Virus record (IMG/VR): IMGVR_UViG_3300037225_000932
Location: 109,352 to 173,351 of that record
Source of the DNA: a virus
DNA length: 64,000 nucleotides
Strand: one strand, 5' to 3'
Part shown: one piece after another, positions 34,912-42,893 of the stretch
Layout of the letters: every line of letters begins with the position of its first letter
Position numbering within the stretch: position 1 is the first letter of the stretch
Notes under the pieces: generated by a model
What the model was told of the DNA's origin: nothing
Database searches by the model: none
The model's input: only the letters and a program-made list of their open reading frames with translations
Program-made: the position numbers and the translations under genes

Positions 34912-35154
34912 TTAGAGTTCAACGATTAACTTACCGAAATCTTCTTTAACAACAACATTCCTAAATCCACCAGAGCCAAACAATTCACGATTATAGCAAG
35001 TTGTGATACTCCTTATAGGGCTAGACGCTTTAATACAAACAAGATATCCATACGCTCGATACCAAATATCTCCCATAGTATCAGAAAAAACATTACCAAT
35101 CTCAATCTGTTCTGCTGTCTCAGGTTTCTTACTGTTCTTCAGAAAAAGCTTCAT
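34912..35154 (-). CDS. Small protein, paralog of 35187-35426
   Basis: 80 residues: 'EQIEIGNVFSDTMGDIWYRA', end 'NVVVKEDFGKLIVEL'. The neighbour has 'SLDVGDVFETPDGNVFIRGD' and 'GKLVVEE'. Tandem duplicates. SD AAAGGAACA. Confidence 0.65.
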   Translation of the reverse strand: MKLFLKNSKKPETAEQIEIGNVFSDTMGDIWYRAYGYLVCIKASSPIRSITTCYNRELFGSGGFRNVVVKEDFGKLIVEL

Positions 35155-35186
35155 TTTATTGTTCCTTTATTTAGTGCGAAAAAAAA

Positions 35187-35426
35187 TTATTCTTCAACAA
35201 CAAGCTTACCTAAAACCCTAGAAGCAATAATAGAATAAAAAAGACTACTATTGTCCCCTAAAATGGGTTGTAATAGGTTAATGCCATTATCACCATCTTT
35301 AAGAGGAATAAGACAATAATCTCCTCTAATAAAAACATTTCCATCTGGAGTTTCAAAAACATCTCCAACATCTAAACTAGAAGCGTAAATGATACTTTCT
35401 GGGTCTTGTTGAATTTTAATATTCAT
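35187..35426 (-). CDS. Small protein, paralog of 34912-35154
   Basis: 79 residues. Shared blocks: (I/V)G(N/D)VF, G(D/N)(I/V)(W/F), GKL(I/V)VE. Starts MNIKIQQDPESIIYASSLDV. SD AAAGGAAA. Function unknown. Confidence 0.65.
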   Translation of the reverse strand: MNIKIQQDPESIIYASSLDVGDVFETPDGNVFIRGDYCLIPLKDGDNGINLLQPILGDNSSLFYSIIASRVLGKLVVEE

Positions 35427-35497
35427 TTTATCGTTTCCTTTCTTATCTAGTGTTAGATTTTGTTTATATTTTTCAGGGAAAAATATTCTGTTTCTAT

Positions 35498-35612
35498 AAA
35501 CAGAAGAACCACCGATTTATCTTTTCCAGGATCAGTGGAAAAGCCGGTGGTCGATCCTTGTTAGAGAGTTACTATCTTCATTATTTAGCAAATCTCTAAA
35601 CTCTTCTGTCCC
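35498..35612 (-). ncRNA. Three-way-junction RNA, same class but without tRNA-like insert
   Basis: P1 ACAGAAGA/TCTTCTGT (8 bp), arm 1 GTTTAGAGA/TCTCTAAC with a short loop, arm 2 ACCACCG/CGGTGGT plus CTTTTCC/GGAAAAG. The 3' flank TTCTGTTTATAG matches the elements at 12446 and 25046. An upstream hairpin CCCAG...CTGGG (35612-35643) may belong to it. Confidence 0.55.
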
Positions 35613-35676
35613 AGCTTTGCGACCATTTCTGGTATCTGGGATACGTTCTATGGATTTCTTTTATAGTAATAAAATC

Positions 35677-36174
35677 TTATTTAATAAATTCAAGTTCTTG
35701 TTCGAGGAAAGGAAAATCTCTAAATCTATCACTAGATACATAAATAAAACTACCACACTTACTAAATCTGGTTATCTTTCCAGAACTTCCGTAAAAATTA
35801 CCAAAACTGGTTGTTTTAACACGAACTAGATCACTAATTTCAGGCTTAGAAGTCACAATCTTACAATCTTCTTTATTTAGAATGCCAAGGCTCATTAAAT
35901 TATCATAAAAATCAAGAGACATAACCTTGATTTCATAACGATACCCAACAACTTGAGGAACAGCAGAGATCTGCTTCCGATTAAAATAAGAACAAAATTT
36001 GCCTCTTTTGCCTCTAATGTTTACATAAAAAAGACCTTCGCTATTGTATATTGAAATAATAATTCCTTTTTGAAGATCATTTTTAGACATTTTATCATCT
36101 ACAAAAACTTTAGTTCCAATAGTAATTTCTGGAGTTTCAATAATTGGAATACGAAATTCAACGGTAAGTTTCAT
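35677..36174 (-). CDS. Two-barrel SH3-like protein, paralog of 33141-33638
   Basis: 165 residues: 'EITIGTKVFVDDKMSKNDLQ', 'FYDNLMSLGILNKEDCKIVT', 'ISDLVRVKTTSFGNFYGSSG'. Same order as the 33141 protein. SD AAGGATTAAA. Confidence 0.65.
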   Translation of the reverse strand: MKLTVEFRIPIIETPEITIGTKVFVDDKMSKNDLQKGIIISIYNSEGLFYVNIRGKRGKFCSYFNRKQISAVPQVVGYRYEIKVMSLDFYDNLMSLGILNKEDCKIVTSKPEISDLVRVKTTSFGNFYGSSGKITRFSKCGSFIYVSSDRFRDFPFLEQELEFIK

Positions 36175-36199
36175 AGTGTTTAATCCTTATTCTAATCCC

Positions 36200-36226
36200 T
36201 TAGAACTTTATATTATTTTTCAGGGC
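36200..36226 (-). promoter_or_regulatory. Phage promoter (CCCTGA/TTCTAAG)
   Basis: Upstream of 35677-36174; supplies the stop of 36220-36633. Confidence 0.6.
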
Positions 36227-36633
36227 ACATTATTTATTGGTTTAGGTGGGGCAGTAACTGCTAATACGATTGAAAAACTAAATCTCTTCATTACTGAAGG
36301 AAAATATTCTTTAGCTAATTTTAACATTTCTTCAAAACTAAAATATCCAGGAGCTAAAAAACAACTATTACTTTTATGACGATGATCCACAGAACGATCC
36401 CAAAAAGCCAAAGCGGTCCAGCCATCTTTGTAATGTAGCATTGCCAAGCCTTCAATCTCGTATTGACCAGACATATCCGGTGGACACAAATTGCCATCTA
36501 CTTTATATCTCCAAGGAATAATTGTATCTAATAAACTATAATCCTTCCAACCATTAGAAGAATATAAATAATGTCCTGCTTCTCTAATACACCCAAAATA
36601 GTAAATCGGGTCTAAAGGCTTATCATTTTTCAT
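36220..36633 (-). CDS. Hypothetical protein
   Basis: 137 residues from MKNDKPLDPIYYFGCIREAG (SD AAAGGATAATAAA). 'GWTALAFWDRSVDHRHKSNS' and 'FSFEEMLKLAKEYFPSVMKR' form its core, a layout I have seen in other phage proteins but cannot name. Stop TGA lies in the next promoter. Confidence 0.65.
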   Translation of the reverse strand: MKNDKPLDPIYYFGCIREAGHYLYSSNGWKDYSLLDTIIPWRYKVDGNLCPPDMSGQYEIEGLAMLHYKDGWTALAFWDRSVDHRHKSNSCFLAPGYFSFEEMLKLAKEYFPSVMKRFSFSIVLAVTAPPKPINNVP

Positions 36634-36637
36634 TTTA

Positions 36638-37114
36638 TTATCCTTTACTCTGTAAAATGCTATTAAATCTTGTATCTTTCCATTCCAATTTACCATTTAG
36701 CTTGCCACACTTTTTACAATACCAATTATTAAGTCTTTTAGGCTTTCGGTGTAAACTATATTCTTTATGGCAAGACGGACAAATAGATTTCCAATGTCCA
36801 TCTACGATAGTGGCAGTATGATTTAACCTATCAGGAATTGCACCAATTTCTAAGCATTTCATTTTCCAAACATAATCGTGTTTATGACTTGTTCCAACTA
36901 AAGCATGAGCAATTTCGTGAAAAATAGTATTTCTTATCTCATCTTCATTGTTCAATTTAACAAACATCCAAGATAAAAAAATAATCTTAATTGATCCTTT
37001 ACAGGTGCCAAGAAAAGTTTTACTCCGGCTAAATCGAAAAGTCCAACCATTAATAATTAGACCGTGTTTAGTCATTAACTCATTGACTAATTTTTGACAA
37101 ACAACAAGGTCCAT
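36638..37114 (-). CDS. SprT-like zinc metalloprotease
   Basis: 158 residues. 'IFHEIAHALVG' is the HExxH site (H66, E67, H70) with H77/H79 as likely third ligand; then a zinc ribbon C112-x2-C115...C133-x2-C136. SprT/Spartan-like family; eukaryotic relatives cleave DNA-protein crosslinks. Here perhaps removes proteins from phage DNA. Confidence 0.8.
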   Translation of the reverse strand: MDLVVCQKLVNELMTKHGLIINGWTFRFSRSKTFLGTCKGSIKIIFLSWMFVKLNNEDEIRNTIFHEIAHALVGTSHKHDYVWKMKCLEIGAIPDRLNHTATIVDGHWKSICPSCHKEYSLHRKPKRLNNWYCKKCGKLNGKLEWKDTRFNSILQSKG

Positions 37115-37174
37115 CGGTGATATCCTATTTTAGATATGTTTTTAGAAAATTATATTATTTTTTCAGGGCAAATA

Positions 37175-37321
37175 TCAATCATCATCTTCACTTTCATCGT
37201 GGTATTTTTCATCTTCCCAAAAATTATCTTCAGTATAATCATCTTCATCGTGATATCCAAAAACATCATCATCTTCTTCATCAAACGGGTAATCGTCTTC
37301 AAAATAAATATCTATTTCCAT
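37175..37321 (-). CDS. Very acidic small protein (48 aa)
   Basis: Starts MEIDIYFEDDYPFDEEDDDV and stays about half Asp/Glu to the end (DESEDDD). SD GGAGAGAT. Such proteins can mimic DNA; that is a guess. Overlaps the end of 37312-37533 by ten bases. Confidence 0.55.
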   Translation of the reverse strand: MEIDIYFEDDYPFDEEDDDVFGYHDEDDYTEDNFWEDEKYHDESEDDD

Positions 37322-37533
37322 TTCATATCTCTCCAATTTTCAAAAACAACTTCAACAATAAAAGGCCAACCAAAAAGAAAGAGAATAAAGATAATAAACT
37401 GAAGAGCTAACATTCCAAAAAAAGCTAATAAACTATCTGCGTGAAAACTCTCATCCTTAAACTCAACAATAAAAAGCATTAAACCCATACCACAATACAA
37501 ACCAACTAAACCAATAACGAGTAAAAGCAACAT
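37312..37533 (-). CDS. Small membrane protein
   Basis: 73 residues, two helices ('LLLLVIGLVGLYCGMGLMLF', 'LLAFFGMLALQFIIFILFLF'). SD AAAGGAATAAT. Function unknown. Confidence 0.6.
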   Translation of the reverse strand: MLLLLVIGLVGLYCGMGLMLFIVEFKDESFHADSLLAFFGMLALQFIIFILFLFGWPFIVEVVFENWRDMKWK

Positions 37534-37547
37534 ATTATTCCTTTCTT

Positions 37548-37847
37548 TTAAGCGATTTCTGTTTTCCCTGTAGTTTCTTTTGAAACTTTCTTTGGAGTTT
37601 CAGGAAAAATGACTGGTTCTGCTATTTCTACAATTTTATCTTCTTTAGAAACCTCTCCGCTTCCTAATATTTCAAATTCAAAACAATCACAAGGAACTCC
37701 TAATTTGTCATTTTCAGATAAATAAGTGCAAGAAATACACCAAGTTCGCACGTGATTACAGATATAAATAGTTTCACCAACTGTAACTTTTTTCAAAATC
37801 TTATGTAATTCAGGAATCCAAAATTTTGGGATACGTAAAGTTGTCAT
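37548..37847 (-). CDS. Hypothetical protein with Cys cluster
   Basis: 99 residues: 'GETIYICNHVRTWCISCTYL', 'GVPCDCFEFEIL'. Five Cys and one His may hold metal. Acidic/Lys tail. Start overlaps the end of 37844-38188 (coupled). Confidence 0.6.
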   Translation of the reverse strand: MTTLRIPKFWIPELHKILKKVTVGETIYICNHVRTWCISCTYLSENDKLGVPCDCFEFEILGSGEVSKEDKIVEIAEPVIFPETPKKVSKETTGKTEIA

Positions 37848-38188
37848 AGGTTTTTCCAGTCTTCAGTAGGATCATTATCGTCAGGGTCAGGATAATATTC
37901 GTCTTTAACTTTTTCTTTAATCTCTTCTTCGACTTCAACGTTAATGATATCCAAATACCAAGCACAAACTTTCTTTATGAAAATCTCAGTATCAGCCAAA
38001 CTTAAAAATTTTATCTTACGATTACCGATAATAGGAGCAAGAAGGGCTGTTCTCGTAAGAATAATTCTTTGCCTTTGTTCTTGAGTGAAAGACATATCGT
38101 TAAATCCAAGTTTGTGACAAATAAGTGCAAAAGTTGTTTCATCAACATTAGCGCAAGAAAGATTTTGTTTCTGAGTATTATCCATCAC
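37844..38188 (-). CDS. Hypothetical protein
   Basis: 114 residues: 'CHKLGFNDMSFTQEQRQRII', 'LSLADTEIFIKKVCAWYLDI', acidic end DPDDNDPTEDW. Mostly helical. SD AAGGAGAATGA. Function unknown. Confidence 0.6.
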   Translation of the reverse strand: MMDNTQKQNLSCANVDETTFALICHKLGFNDMSFTQEQRQRIILTRTALLAPIIGNRKIKFLSLADTEIFIKKVCAWYLDIINVEVEEEIKEKVKDEYYPDPDDNDPTEDWKNL

Positions 38189-38314
38189 TCATTCTCCTTA
38201 GTGTTAAACTTTTACATTTTTATTATTTTTTTTCAGGGAGAATTATTTTTCTCTCAAAAAAGAAAACTCTCCAACCATCTGGAGAATTTCTGCTTATTCC
38301 CTAAGATAATTTTA

Positions 38315-38752
38315 TCAAAGATTTACGATCTTGTCATAATTTGGATCGTTGAAATTCGTACTGACAATTACATTAGTTCGGAAATATCGCATACACCTAT
38401 CTTTGAAATTGGTATGTTTTAGAGCTCGAATAATAGTTTCCGGGATATTAAGATTACCATATCCATCAGCCAAAGTATTAATCTGAAGGTTAGCATAATA
38501 AAATGCACTATTTTTGGTAAACTTATCTCCCTTCTTACAGAGAGACCAACCAACATAAACAGTGCCATTAAGTTTCTTTGCCATCAAAAGACCCCGCAAC
38601 TGTCCAAGATGAAAACGATATCCACCCTTATGAAGATACTGAAGAAGAGTATCATTCAAAACCTTCTTCTTAGTTTGCTTCTGAACTGACTTTCGAGCAA
38701 CCTTCTTTACAAATCGACCATTCTTCGGATTGCGAGCAACATTAGTCATCAT
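38315..38752 (-). CDS. Hypothetical basic protein
   Basis: 145 residues. Basic N-terminal 35 residues ('NGRFVKKVARKSVQKQTKKK'), then 'YLHKGGYRFHLGQLRGLLMA', 'VYVGWSLCKKGDKFTKNSAF'. Looks nucleic-acid or ribosome related by charge, but no family recognised. SD AAAGGAAAAAG. Confidence 0.65.
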   Translation of the reverse strand: MMTNVARNPKNGRFVKKVARKSVQKQTKKKVLNDTLLQYLHKGGYRFHLGQLRGLLMAKKLNGTVYVGWSLCKKGDKFTKNSAFYYANLQINTLADGYGNLNIPETIIRALKHTNFKDRCMRYFRTNVIVSTNFNDPNYDKIVNL

Positions 38753-38783
38753 TTTCTTTTTCCTTTAACAAAAGTGTTATATG

Positions 38784-38810
38784 TTTAGAACTTTATACTT
38801 TATTTCGGGG
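38784..38810 (-). promoter_or_regulatory. Phage promoter (CCCCGA/TTCTAAA)
   Basis: Strict copy upstream of 38315-38752; contains the end of 38800-38943. Confidence 0.65.
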
Positions 38811-38943
38811 CAAACGGTGGCAAATTACAGAACCAAAGAATAAATAAAACTGCACAAAACAGACAAAATAAGGACCACATAACATCAGAAAACTGTTCAG
38901 CCCAATCTTTCTTGTCTTCTGAATCCTGCTTGTTATCATCCAT
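38800..38943 (-). CDS. Small membrane protein (47 aa)
   Basis: MDDNKQDSEDKKDWAEQFSD then 'SLFCLFCAVLFILWFCNLPP': acidic N-terminus and one transmembrane helix. SD AAAGGGAAAT. Ends (FAPK) in the next promoter. Confidence 0.55.
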   Translation of the reverse strand: MDDNKQDSEDKKDWAEQFSDVMWSLFCLFCAVLFILWFCNLPPFAPK

Positions 38944-39217
38944 TTTTATTTCCCTTTCCTCCAATTTCTTTAGGAGCACAATTTTTTCTTTCTTCCATAG
39001 TCCAATAATAATGATTGTTGGCACTATTGTCTTTGAGATCTCTATATTTTTCTTGTAGCTTTTTCCACCCCTTTTTGTCTTGTTTAGGTGGAACTTTATC
39101 ACTAATAATTTTCATTTTTTCATGACAATCTGAACAAATAGGCTTAGGAATAAGCCAGCTATTTCTTGTGACAGATTTTTTACAATCAAAACAAACATAA
39201 CAATAAGTGCGTGGCAT
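38936..39217 (-). CDS. Zinc-ribbon protein
   Basis: 93 residues: 'YCYVCFDCKKSVTRNSWLIP', 'KPICSDCHEK' give two CxxC pairs, then a basic helical tail. Overlaps the start of 38800-38943 by eight bases. Probably binds zinc; partner unknown. Confidence 0.65.
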   Translation of the reverse strand: MPRTYCYVCFDCKKSVTRNSWLIPKPICSDCHEKMKIISDKVPPKQDKKGWKKLQEKYRDLKDNSANNHYYWTMEERKNCAPKEIGGKGNKNG

Positions 39218-39219
39218 GA

Positions 39220-39423
39220 TTAAGTTTTCTTTGCTTTTCTGTCTCTATAAAGTAATCCGTCAATTTCTTTAATCGCGTCAAAAGAAGAGTGTAAACTTAC
39301 CGGCTTCCTTTTTTTTGCTCTTGTTACAAGTCCTTTAAGATGAGCAATCCTTAATAGATTAAGGGCATCAATATCTCTTTGACTAAAGTTGCCAACTTTT
39401 TTTTGACATTCTGGAAATAGCAT
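39220..39423 (-). CDS. Small protein, paralog of 54841-55098
   Basis: 67 residues: 'VGNFSQRDIDALNLLRIAHL', 'VSLHSSFDAIKEIDGLLYRD'. The distant copy reads 'VGKFSQKDIDDLNILKAVHL', 'VTLHSSWKTIETIDNLLL'. Strong conservation shows a real gene; function unknown. Confidence 0.7.
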   Translation of the reverse strand: MLFPECQKKVGNFSQRDIDALNLLRIAHLKGLVTRAKKRKPVSLHSSFDAIKEIDGLLYRDRKAKKT

Positions 39424-39463
39424 TTATAGTTGTCCTTTTCGAGTGTTATGCCTTTAGATTTTT

Positions 39464-39652
39464 TTATTTCTTTTCGGGGGAAAAGTTTTTCTGCCATTCT
39501 TGAATAACATTCATATATTTCAAATAAATGAATCCAGTGGCACAATAAAAGATAGGATTATTATCTTCATGAAATTGAAGTGATCCTAAAAAGACTTTAT
39601 CATCAAAAACATTAAAACATTTATCGTCTGTTGTTTTTCTAAATTCAATCAT
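39464..39652 (-). CDS. Small hypothetical protein
   Basis: 62 residues: 'FRKTTDDKCFNVFDDKVFLG', 'NNPIFYCATGFIYLKYM'. Ends 'NFSPEKK' inside the next promoter-like CCCCGA box. No family recognised. Confidence 0.55.
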   Translation of the reverse strand: MIEFRKTTDDKCFNVFDDKVFLGSLQFHEDNNPIFYCATGFIYLKYMNVIQEWQKNFSPEKK

Positions 39653-39691
39653 TAAATGTCCTCAGAAATACCGGTGAAAGACAAAGCTTTT

Positions 39692-39895
39692 CTAATTGCT
39701 TACTAAAAAGCCTAATCGTTCAGTTAAATTGGGACAATCTTCAAGAAAATAAAGCATTTTATCTACTTCCGTTCCTTTTGGAAACATTATTTCAGCAGTA
39801 GCTTTATCATATAATTTTTCATCATTATCACCGGTCATAAATACTTCCATTGCTACTTGTCTAATCTTTTCAATTTGTGCTGGTGTAAATCTCAT
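39692..39895 (-). CDS. Small helical protein
   Basis: 67 residues: 'TPAQIEKIRQVAMEVFMTGD', 'DKMLYFLEDCPNLTERLGF'. SD not strong; starts two codons after the PEP-CTERM gene's stop. Function unknown. Confidence 0.55.
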   Translation of the reverse strand: MRFTPAQIEKIRQVAMEVFMTGDNDEKLYDKATAEIMFPKGTEVDKMLYFLEDCPNLTERLGFLVSN

Positions 39896-39899
39896 AATT

Positions 39900-40973
39900 T
39901 TACTTCTTTCTTCGTAGTAATAGTATTATTATGCCAATTCCCATTAAGCAACTATTAGGTTCAGGTGTTTCTGTGTCAGAGACATAAGAAGTAGTGCCAT
40001 CTCCATAAATATTTCCACACCACACATTGGCACCAGAACTAATTTCTAAATTACCATCACAATAAATATCAACTAAATTAGTATGCGTAATATTACTAAA
40101 TGGATTATATGGGCCTGTAACTAATACGGTCGCACACGCCTCAATCCAAAGTTGAACATTTTTTCCAATATAATATGGATTGCCAGTTAAATTAAAAGTC
40201 ACCTGTCCTTGAACTACATCAAAAATTGAGTTATCATTGAGATCTAAATCTGAAATTATTAAAGTTCCAGAACCAGTTTTAGAACCTTCGTCTATAATTG
40301 TTTGTCTGGCCTCTTGAAAAGTAGGAGCGGTAATCTCAATTTGTCCCCAATGACTTAATTGAGTATCCTTAACATTATATCCAGTATTAGATTTTATATT
40401 AATAATACCATCATTAGCTACAACGGTATGAACATTTAATATACCATTATGTATGTATTGACCGGATACTTGAAAACTACTAGTTGTAATTGTTCCATTC
40501 GTATTGTTTAATAAAGAATTAGAACCTATAGTAGTTTGGCTGTCAGTTAAAGTCCCACCTGTCAATGTATAAGACCCATTTCCGGCAAAAGGAGGATAAG
40601 AAGGATACGACGGAAAACCAATTTCTAATATATTAAAATTAGCTTTTGATCCTGTTTGTTGAGTTATATATCCTCCATATCCATTCAAATCAGGAATACC
40701 GCTAATACGCAAATCATAAGCAGTAGCATCTGAAACTGAAGAAATAATAGGCCAAATAGTCGTTTTTAATCCGGTAAAAGGACTAGTAGTTGAAATATAA
40801 GCAATATCAGTAGATTGAGGAACAGAATGATAACCAGAGCCATTTACCCAATTTGTAGGAGACCCCCATAATGTATTATATGATCCCGTCCATCCTTGTC
40901 CGGTACCATTCATAATAGAAGCTTTTGAAGAAGACGCAATAATAAAACACAATATAAAAAATAATTTTCTCAT
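39900..40973 (-). CDS. PEP-CTERM secreted protein
   Basis: 357 residues from MRKLFFILCFIIASSSKA, a signal peptide (an upstream ATG would add 24 residues). Middle: Asn/Gly/Thr-rich repeats ('NGSYTLTGGTLTDSQTTIGS') typical of beta-helix passengers. C-terminus 'TPEPNSCLMGIGIIILLLRR' KK is a PEP-CTERM sorting signal: PEP, hydrophobic helix, basic end. In hosts this is cut and sorted by exosortase. Rare in phages; suggests a host with exosortase. Confidence 0.8.
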   Translation of the reverse strand: MRKLFFILCFIIASSSKASIMNGTGQGWTGSYNTLWGSPTNWVNGSGYHSVPQSTDIAYISTTSPFTGLKTTIWPIISSVSDATAYDLRISGIPDLNGYGGYITQQTGSKANFNILEIGFPSYPSYPPFAGNGSYTLTGGTLTDSQTTIGSNSLLNNTNGTITTSSFQVSGQYIHNGILNVHTVVANDGIINIKSNTGYNVKDTQLSHWGQIEITAPTFQEARQTIIDEGSKTGSGTLIISDLDLNDNSIFDVVQGQVTFNLTGNPYYIGKNVQLWIEACATVLVTGPYNPFSNITHTNLVDIYCDGNLEISSGANVWCGNIYGDGTTSYVSDTETPEPNSCLMGIGIIILLLRRKK

Positions 40974-40974
40974 A

Positions 40975-41109
40975 TTATTCTTTTTCGGCAAAATTGATAA
41001 TATTTCTAGCAGTATCAATACGAAAACGAGCAAGTTGAGTAGCATTCATATCTGAAGCACTTGGACTTTTTGTTACTTCAGTAGCAATAGCAATTAAATC
41101 ACCACTTAC
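40975..41109 (-). CDS. Hypothetical reading frame, start unclear
   Basis: The clear part is 'GDLIAIATEVTKSPSASDMN' then 'ATQLARFRIDTARNIINFAE'. No good ATG/SD; the frame extends upstream under the 41099-41251 gene. May be the second half of that gene after a frameshift. Confidence 0.4.
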   Translation of the reverse strand, partial: VSGDLIAIATEVTKSPSASDMNATQLARFRIDTARNIINFAEKE

Positions 41110-41251
41110 TATATCTAAATCCCAAAAATATAAAACTACCTTTAGAAGATTTAATTTTCCACAACCAAGACCAAGGCAACCAGAAAAAAGAAACTTGCCA
41201 ATTATTTGCTGTAATATAAGTTCCGCCTTTATGCCAAAGTTCAATTTTCAT
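41099..41251 (-). CDS. Small Trp-rich protein (50 aa)
   Basis: MKIELWHKGGTYITANNWQV, then 'SFFWLPWSWLWKIKSSKGSF'. Six Trp. Possibly truncated: the other frame continues directly into the 40975 segment. Function unknown. Confidence 0.5.
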   Translation of the reverse strand: MKIELWHKGGTYITANNWQVSFFWLPWSWLWKIKSSKGSFIFLGFRYSKW

Positions 41252-41275
41252 ATTAAAATATTTCTACCTGTTTTC

Positions 41276-41491
41276 TTACGCTTCAAATCCAACTTTTCGT
41301 TCCCTCAATAAACAATTATTATGAGAACTTCCAACCTTGGTGGCACGATATGAATGTTTGCTTCCTGAAATTCGCTTTCCCATTACACTTGGTAACGCAT
41401 CCCGAATTACTCTCCTTGCTACTCCTTCATTCTCAGCTTCTTGATCAAATTTGTCCCAACAATAATTCGGAGCCTTTTCTTTCGTTGCCAT
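41276..41491 (-). CDS. Small basic hypothetical protein
   Basis: 71 residues: 'EGVARRVIRDALPSVMGKRI', 'HNNCLLRERKVGFEA'. SD AAGGAGATAAA. No family recognised. Confidence 0.6.
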   Translation of the reverse strand: MATKEKAPNYCWDKFDQEAENEGVARRVIRDALPSVMGKRISGSKHSYRATKVGSSHNNCLLRERKVGFEA

Positions 41492-41519
41492 TTGTCTTTA
41501 TCTCCTTGTTTATGCTGTA

Positions 41520-41546
41520 ATTAGAACTTTATTTACTTTTTCAGGG
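41520..41546 (-). promoter_or_regulatory. Phage promoter (CCCTGA/TTCTAAT)
   Basis: Near-strict copy upstream of 41276-41491. Confidence 0.6.
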
Positions 41547-41718
41547 AAGAATTATTATTGTAAAAACAAAGAAACATATAAGCAAATAAACATAAAGTAA
41601 TGTTCATTACAACATTAAAAGCAGTAAATGGCTTTTCTTTATAAGATATATCTATTAAAGTATAAACACAAAAAAAGAAAACACAATAAACAACTTGAAA
41701 CGATTTGTTTTGAAACAT
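41533..41718 (-). CDS. Small membrane protein
   Basis: 61 residues, two helices ('FQVVYCVFFFCVYTLIDISY', 'VMNITLCLFAYMFLCFY'), ends NNNSSLKK. Same topology as the next gene; likely distant duplicates. SD AAAGGAAAAT. Confidence 0.55.
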   Translation of the reverse strand: MFQNKSFQVVYCVFFFCVYTLIDISYKEKPFTAFNVVMNITLCLFAYMFLCFYNNNSSLKK

Positions 41719-41729
41719 AATATTTTCCT

Positions 41730-41921
41730 TTACTTTTTAGAGATCGGATAAGCAGAATACCAATCTATAGAAACAATAATTAAAAATGATAAACATCCAC
41801 AAGCTAAAGCAACAATCCAATGAAATAGTTCTATGTTTCCACTATTATACCATAATAAAGATGCCAAACTAACAAGAAAAATAAAAATACTATAAGCAAT
41901 TTGAAATAAGATTTTAGGCAT
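41730..41921 (-). CDS. Small membrane protein
   Basis: 63 residues, two helices ('FQIAYSIFIFLVSLASLLWY', 'WIVALACGCLSFLIIVSIDW'). Shares FQ(V/I)(V/A)Y start with 41533-41718. Function unknown. Confidence 0.55.
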   Translation of the reverse strand: MPKILFQIAYSIFIFLVSLASLLWYNSGNIELFHWIVALACGCLSFLIIVSIDWYSAYPISKK

Positions 41922-41926
41922 AATAT

Positions 41927-42199
41927 TTATCTCAACATTAAACGGGTTATTTCGTCATTGGATTGAATTACTTCGTCAAAAGATTTTTCTAAAGCAGTAA
42001 ATGATAAATTCACTTTAGAAAAAACATCACTATCTTTAATTTTAAGAATAGCATGGCCTACTTTAGCCCTTTTATTCTCTAAATCATTCATTTTGTGAAA
42101 ACGTAAATGAAGTGCCATAACTACATCAGGATAACCTAATATTTTAATCATAGGACTTAAATCCATACCACATTCTGAACATATATTATTATTTGCCAT
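41927..42199 (-). CDS. Zinc-finger-like helical protein
   Basis: 90 residues: 'NNNICSECGMDLSPMIKILG', 'VVMALHLRFHKM' offer C-x2-C and H-x3-H ligands; the rest is coiled-coil-like. SD AAAGGCAAAG. Function unknown. Confidence 0.6.
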   Translation of the reverse strand: MANNNICSECGMDLSPMIKILGYPDVVMALHLRFHKMNDLENKRAKVGHAILKIKDSDVFSKVNLSFTALEKSFDEVIQSNDEITRLMLR

Positions 42200-42283
42200 T
42201 TCTTTGCCTTTCCATAAATTATAGGACCATTTTAGGCTAAATAGGTGGCTTAGGACGCTTTTTTCTACAAGTCAAAAATTAAA

Positions 42284-42622
42284 CTAAAACTCTTCTTTAT
42301 CACCACGACCGTATTTAGTGTCATCTGGATATTCTTCTTACGGATAATCAACATCATCTTGTTCTAAACCTACTTCATCAGCATTATCGAAACAAAGATC
42401 ATAAATCTTATCATATTCTTCATCTGTCAATTTAAAAAGTTTTCCATCACAAGTGACAAGAGTAATTTCTATTTCAGGAGGATCGCCGGGATAGCCGGGG
42501 TCTCCATTAGGAAGATACCAGACATCTGGAGTCCCTGGAGAATAAGAATACTCGATATAAAGTTCTATTTCTTCGTTGTTTCGTTCAATAGTAGTATAGA
42601 AATTAGATGAAAGATTTTTCAT
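42284..42622 (-). CDS. Acidic protein with in-frame UAA (stop at 42338)
   Basis: 94 residues to the UAA at 42338: 'EIELYIEYSYSPGTPDVWYL', 'GDPPEIEITLVTCDGKLFKL', 'DQDDVDYP'-like end. After the UAA the same frame continues 17 residues (EEYPDDTKYGRGDKEEF) to a UAG at 42284. The extension has the same acidic character. Readthrough, point mutation or true stop cannot be told apart here. Confidence 0.6.
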
Positions 42623-42625
42623 ATT

Positions 42626-42853
42626 TTATTTCTCGATTTTAACTTCTGCGGGAATAAACTTTTTAGTTTTTTGGTTTTTAATGTGCATACTACCAAACAA
42701 GACTTGAGTTGTTGGATTTCTTAGAGAAATTGGAGGTTCACATTTAATCTGTTGAGCATAAACAGAGAATAGTTCTCTTAAACTTTCAGTAGTAAGATTA
42801 GCTAAATCTAAATCTTTGATTGTAAGAGTAAGTTTCATAATAGCTTTAGACAT
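42626..42853 (-). CDS. Hypothetical protein
   Basis: 75 residues: 'MKLTLTIKDLDLANLTTESL', 'STQVLF'-like middle, 'KFIPAEVKIEK' end. SD not clear; a CCCTGA box with TATA-type -10 lies upstream. Function unknown. Confidence 0.55.
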   Translation of the reverse strand: MSKAIMKLTLTIKDLDLANLTTESLRELFSVYAQQIKCEPPISLRNPTTQVLFGSMHIKNQKTKKFIPAEVKIEK

Positions 42854-42893
42854 TTATATTATTTATCAGGGAAGAATTATTTTTGCGCGAAAA

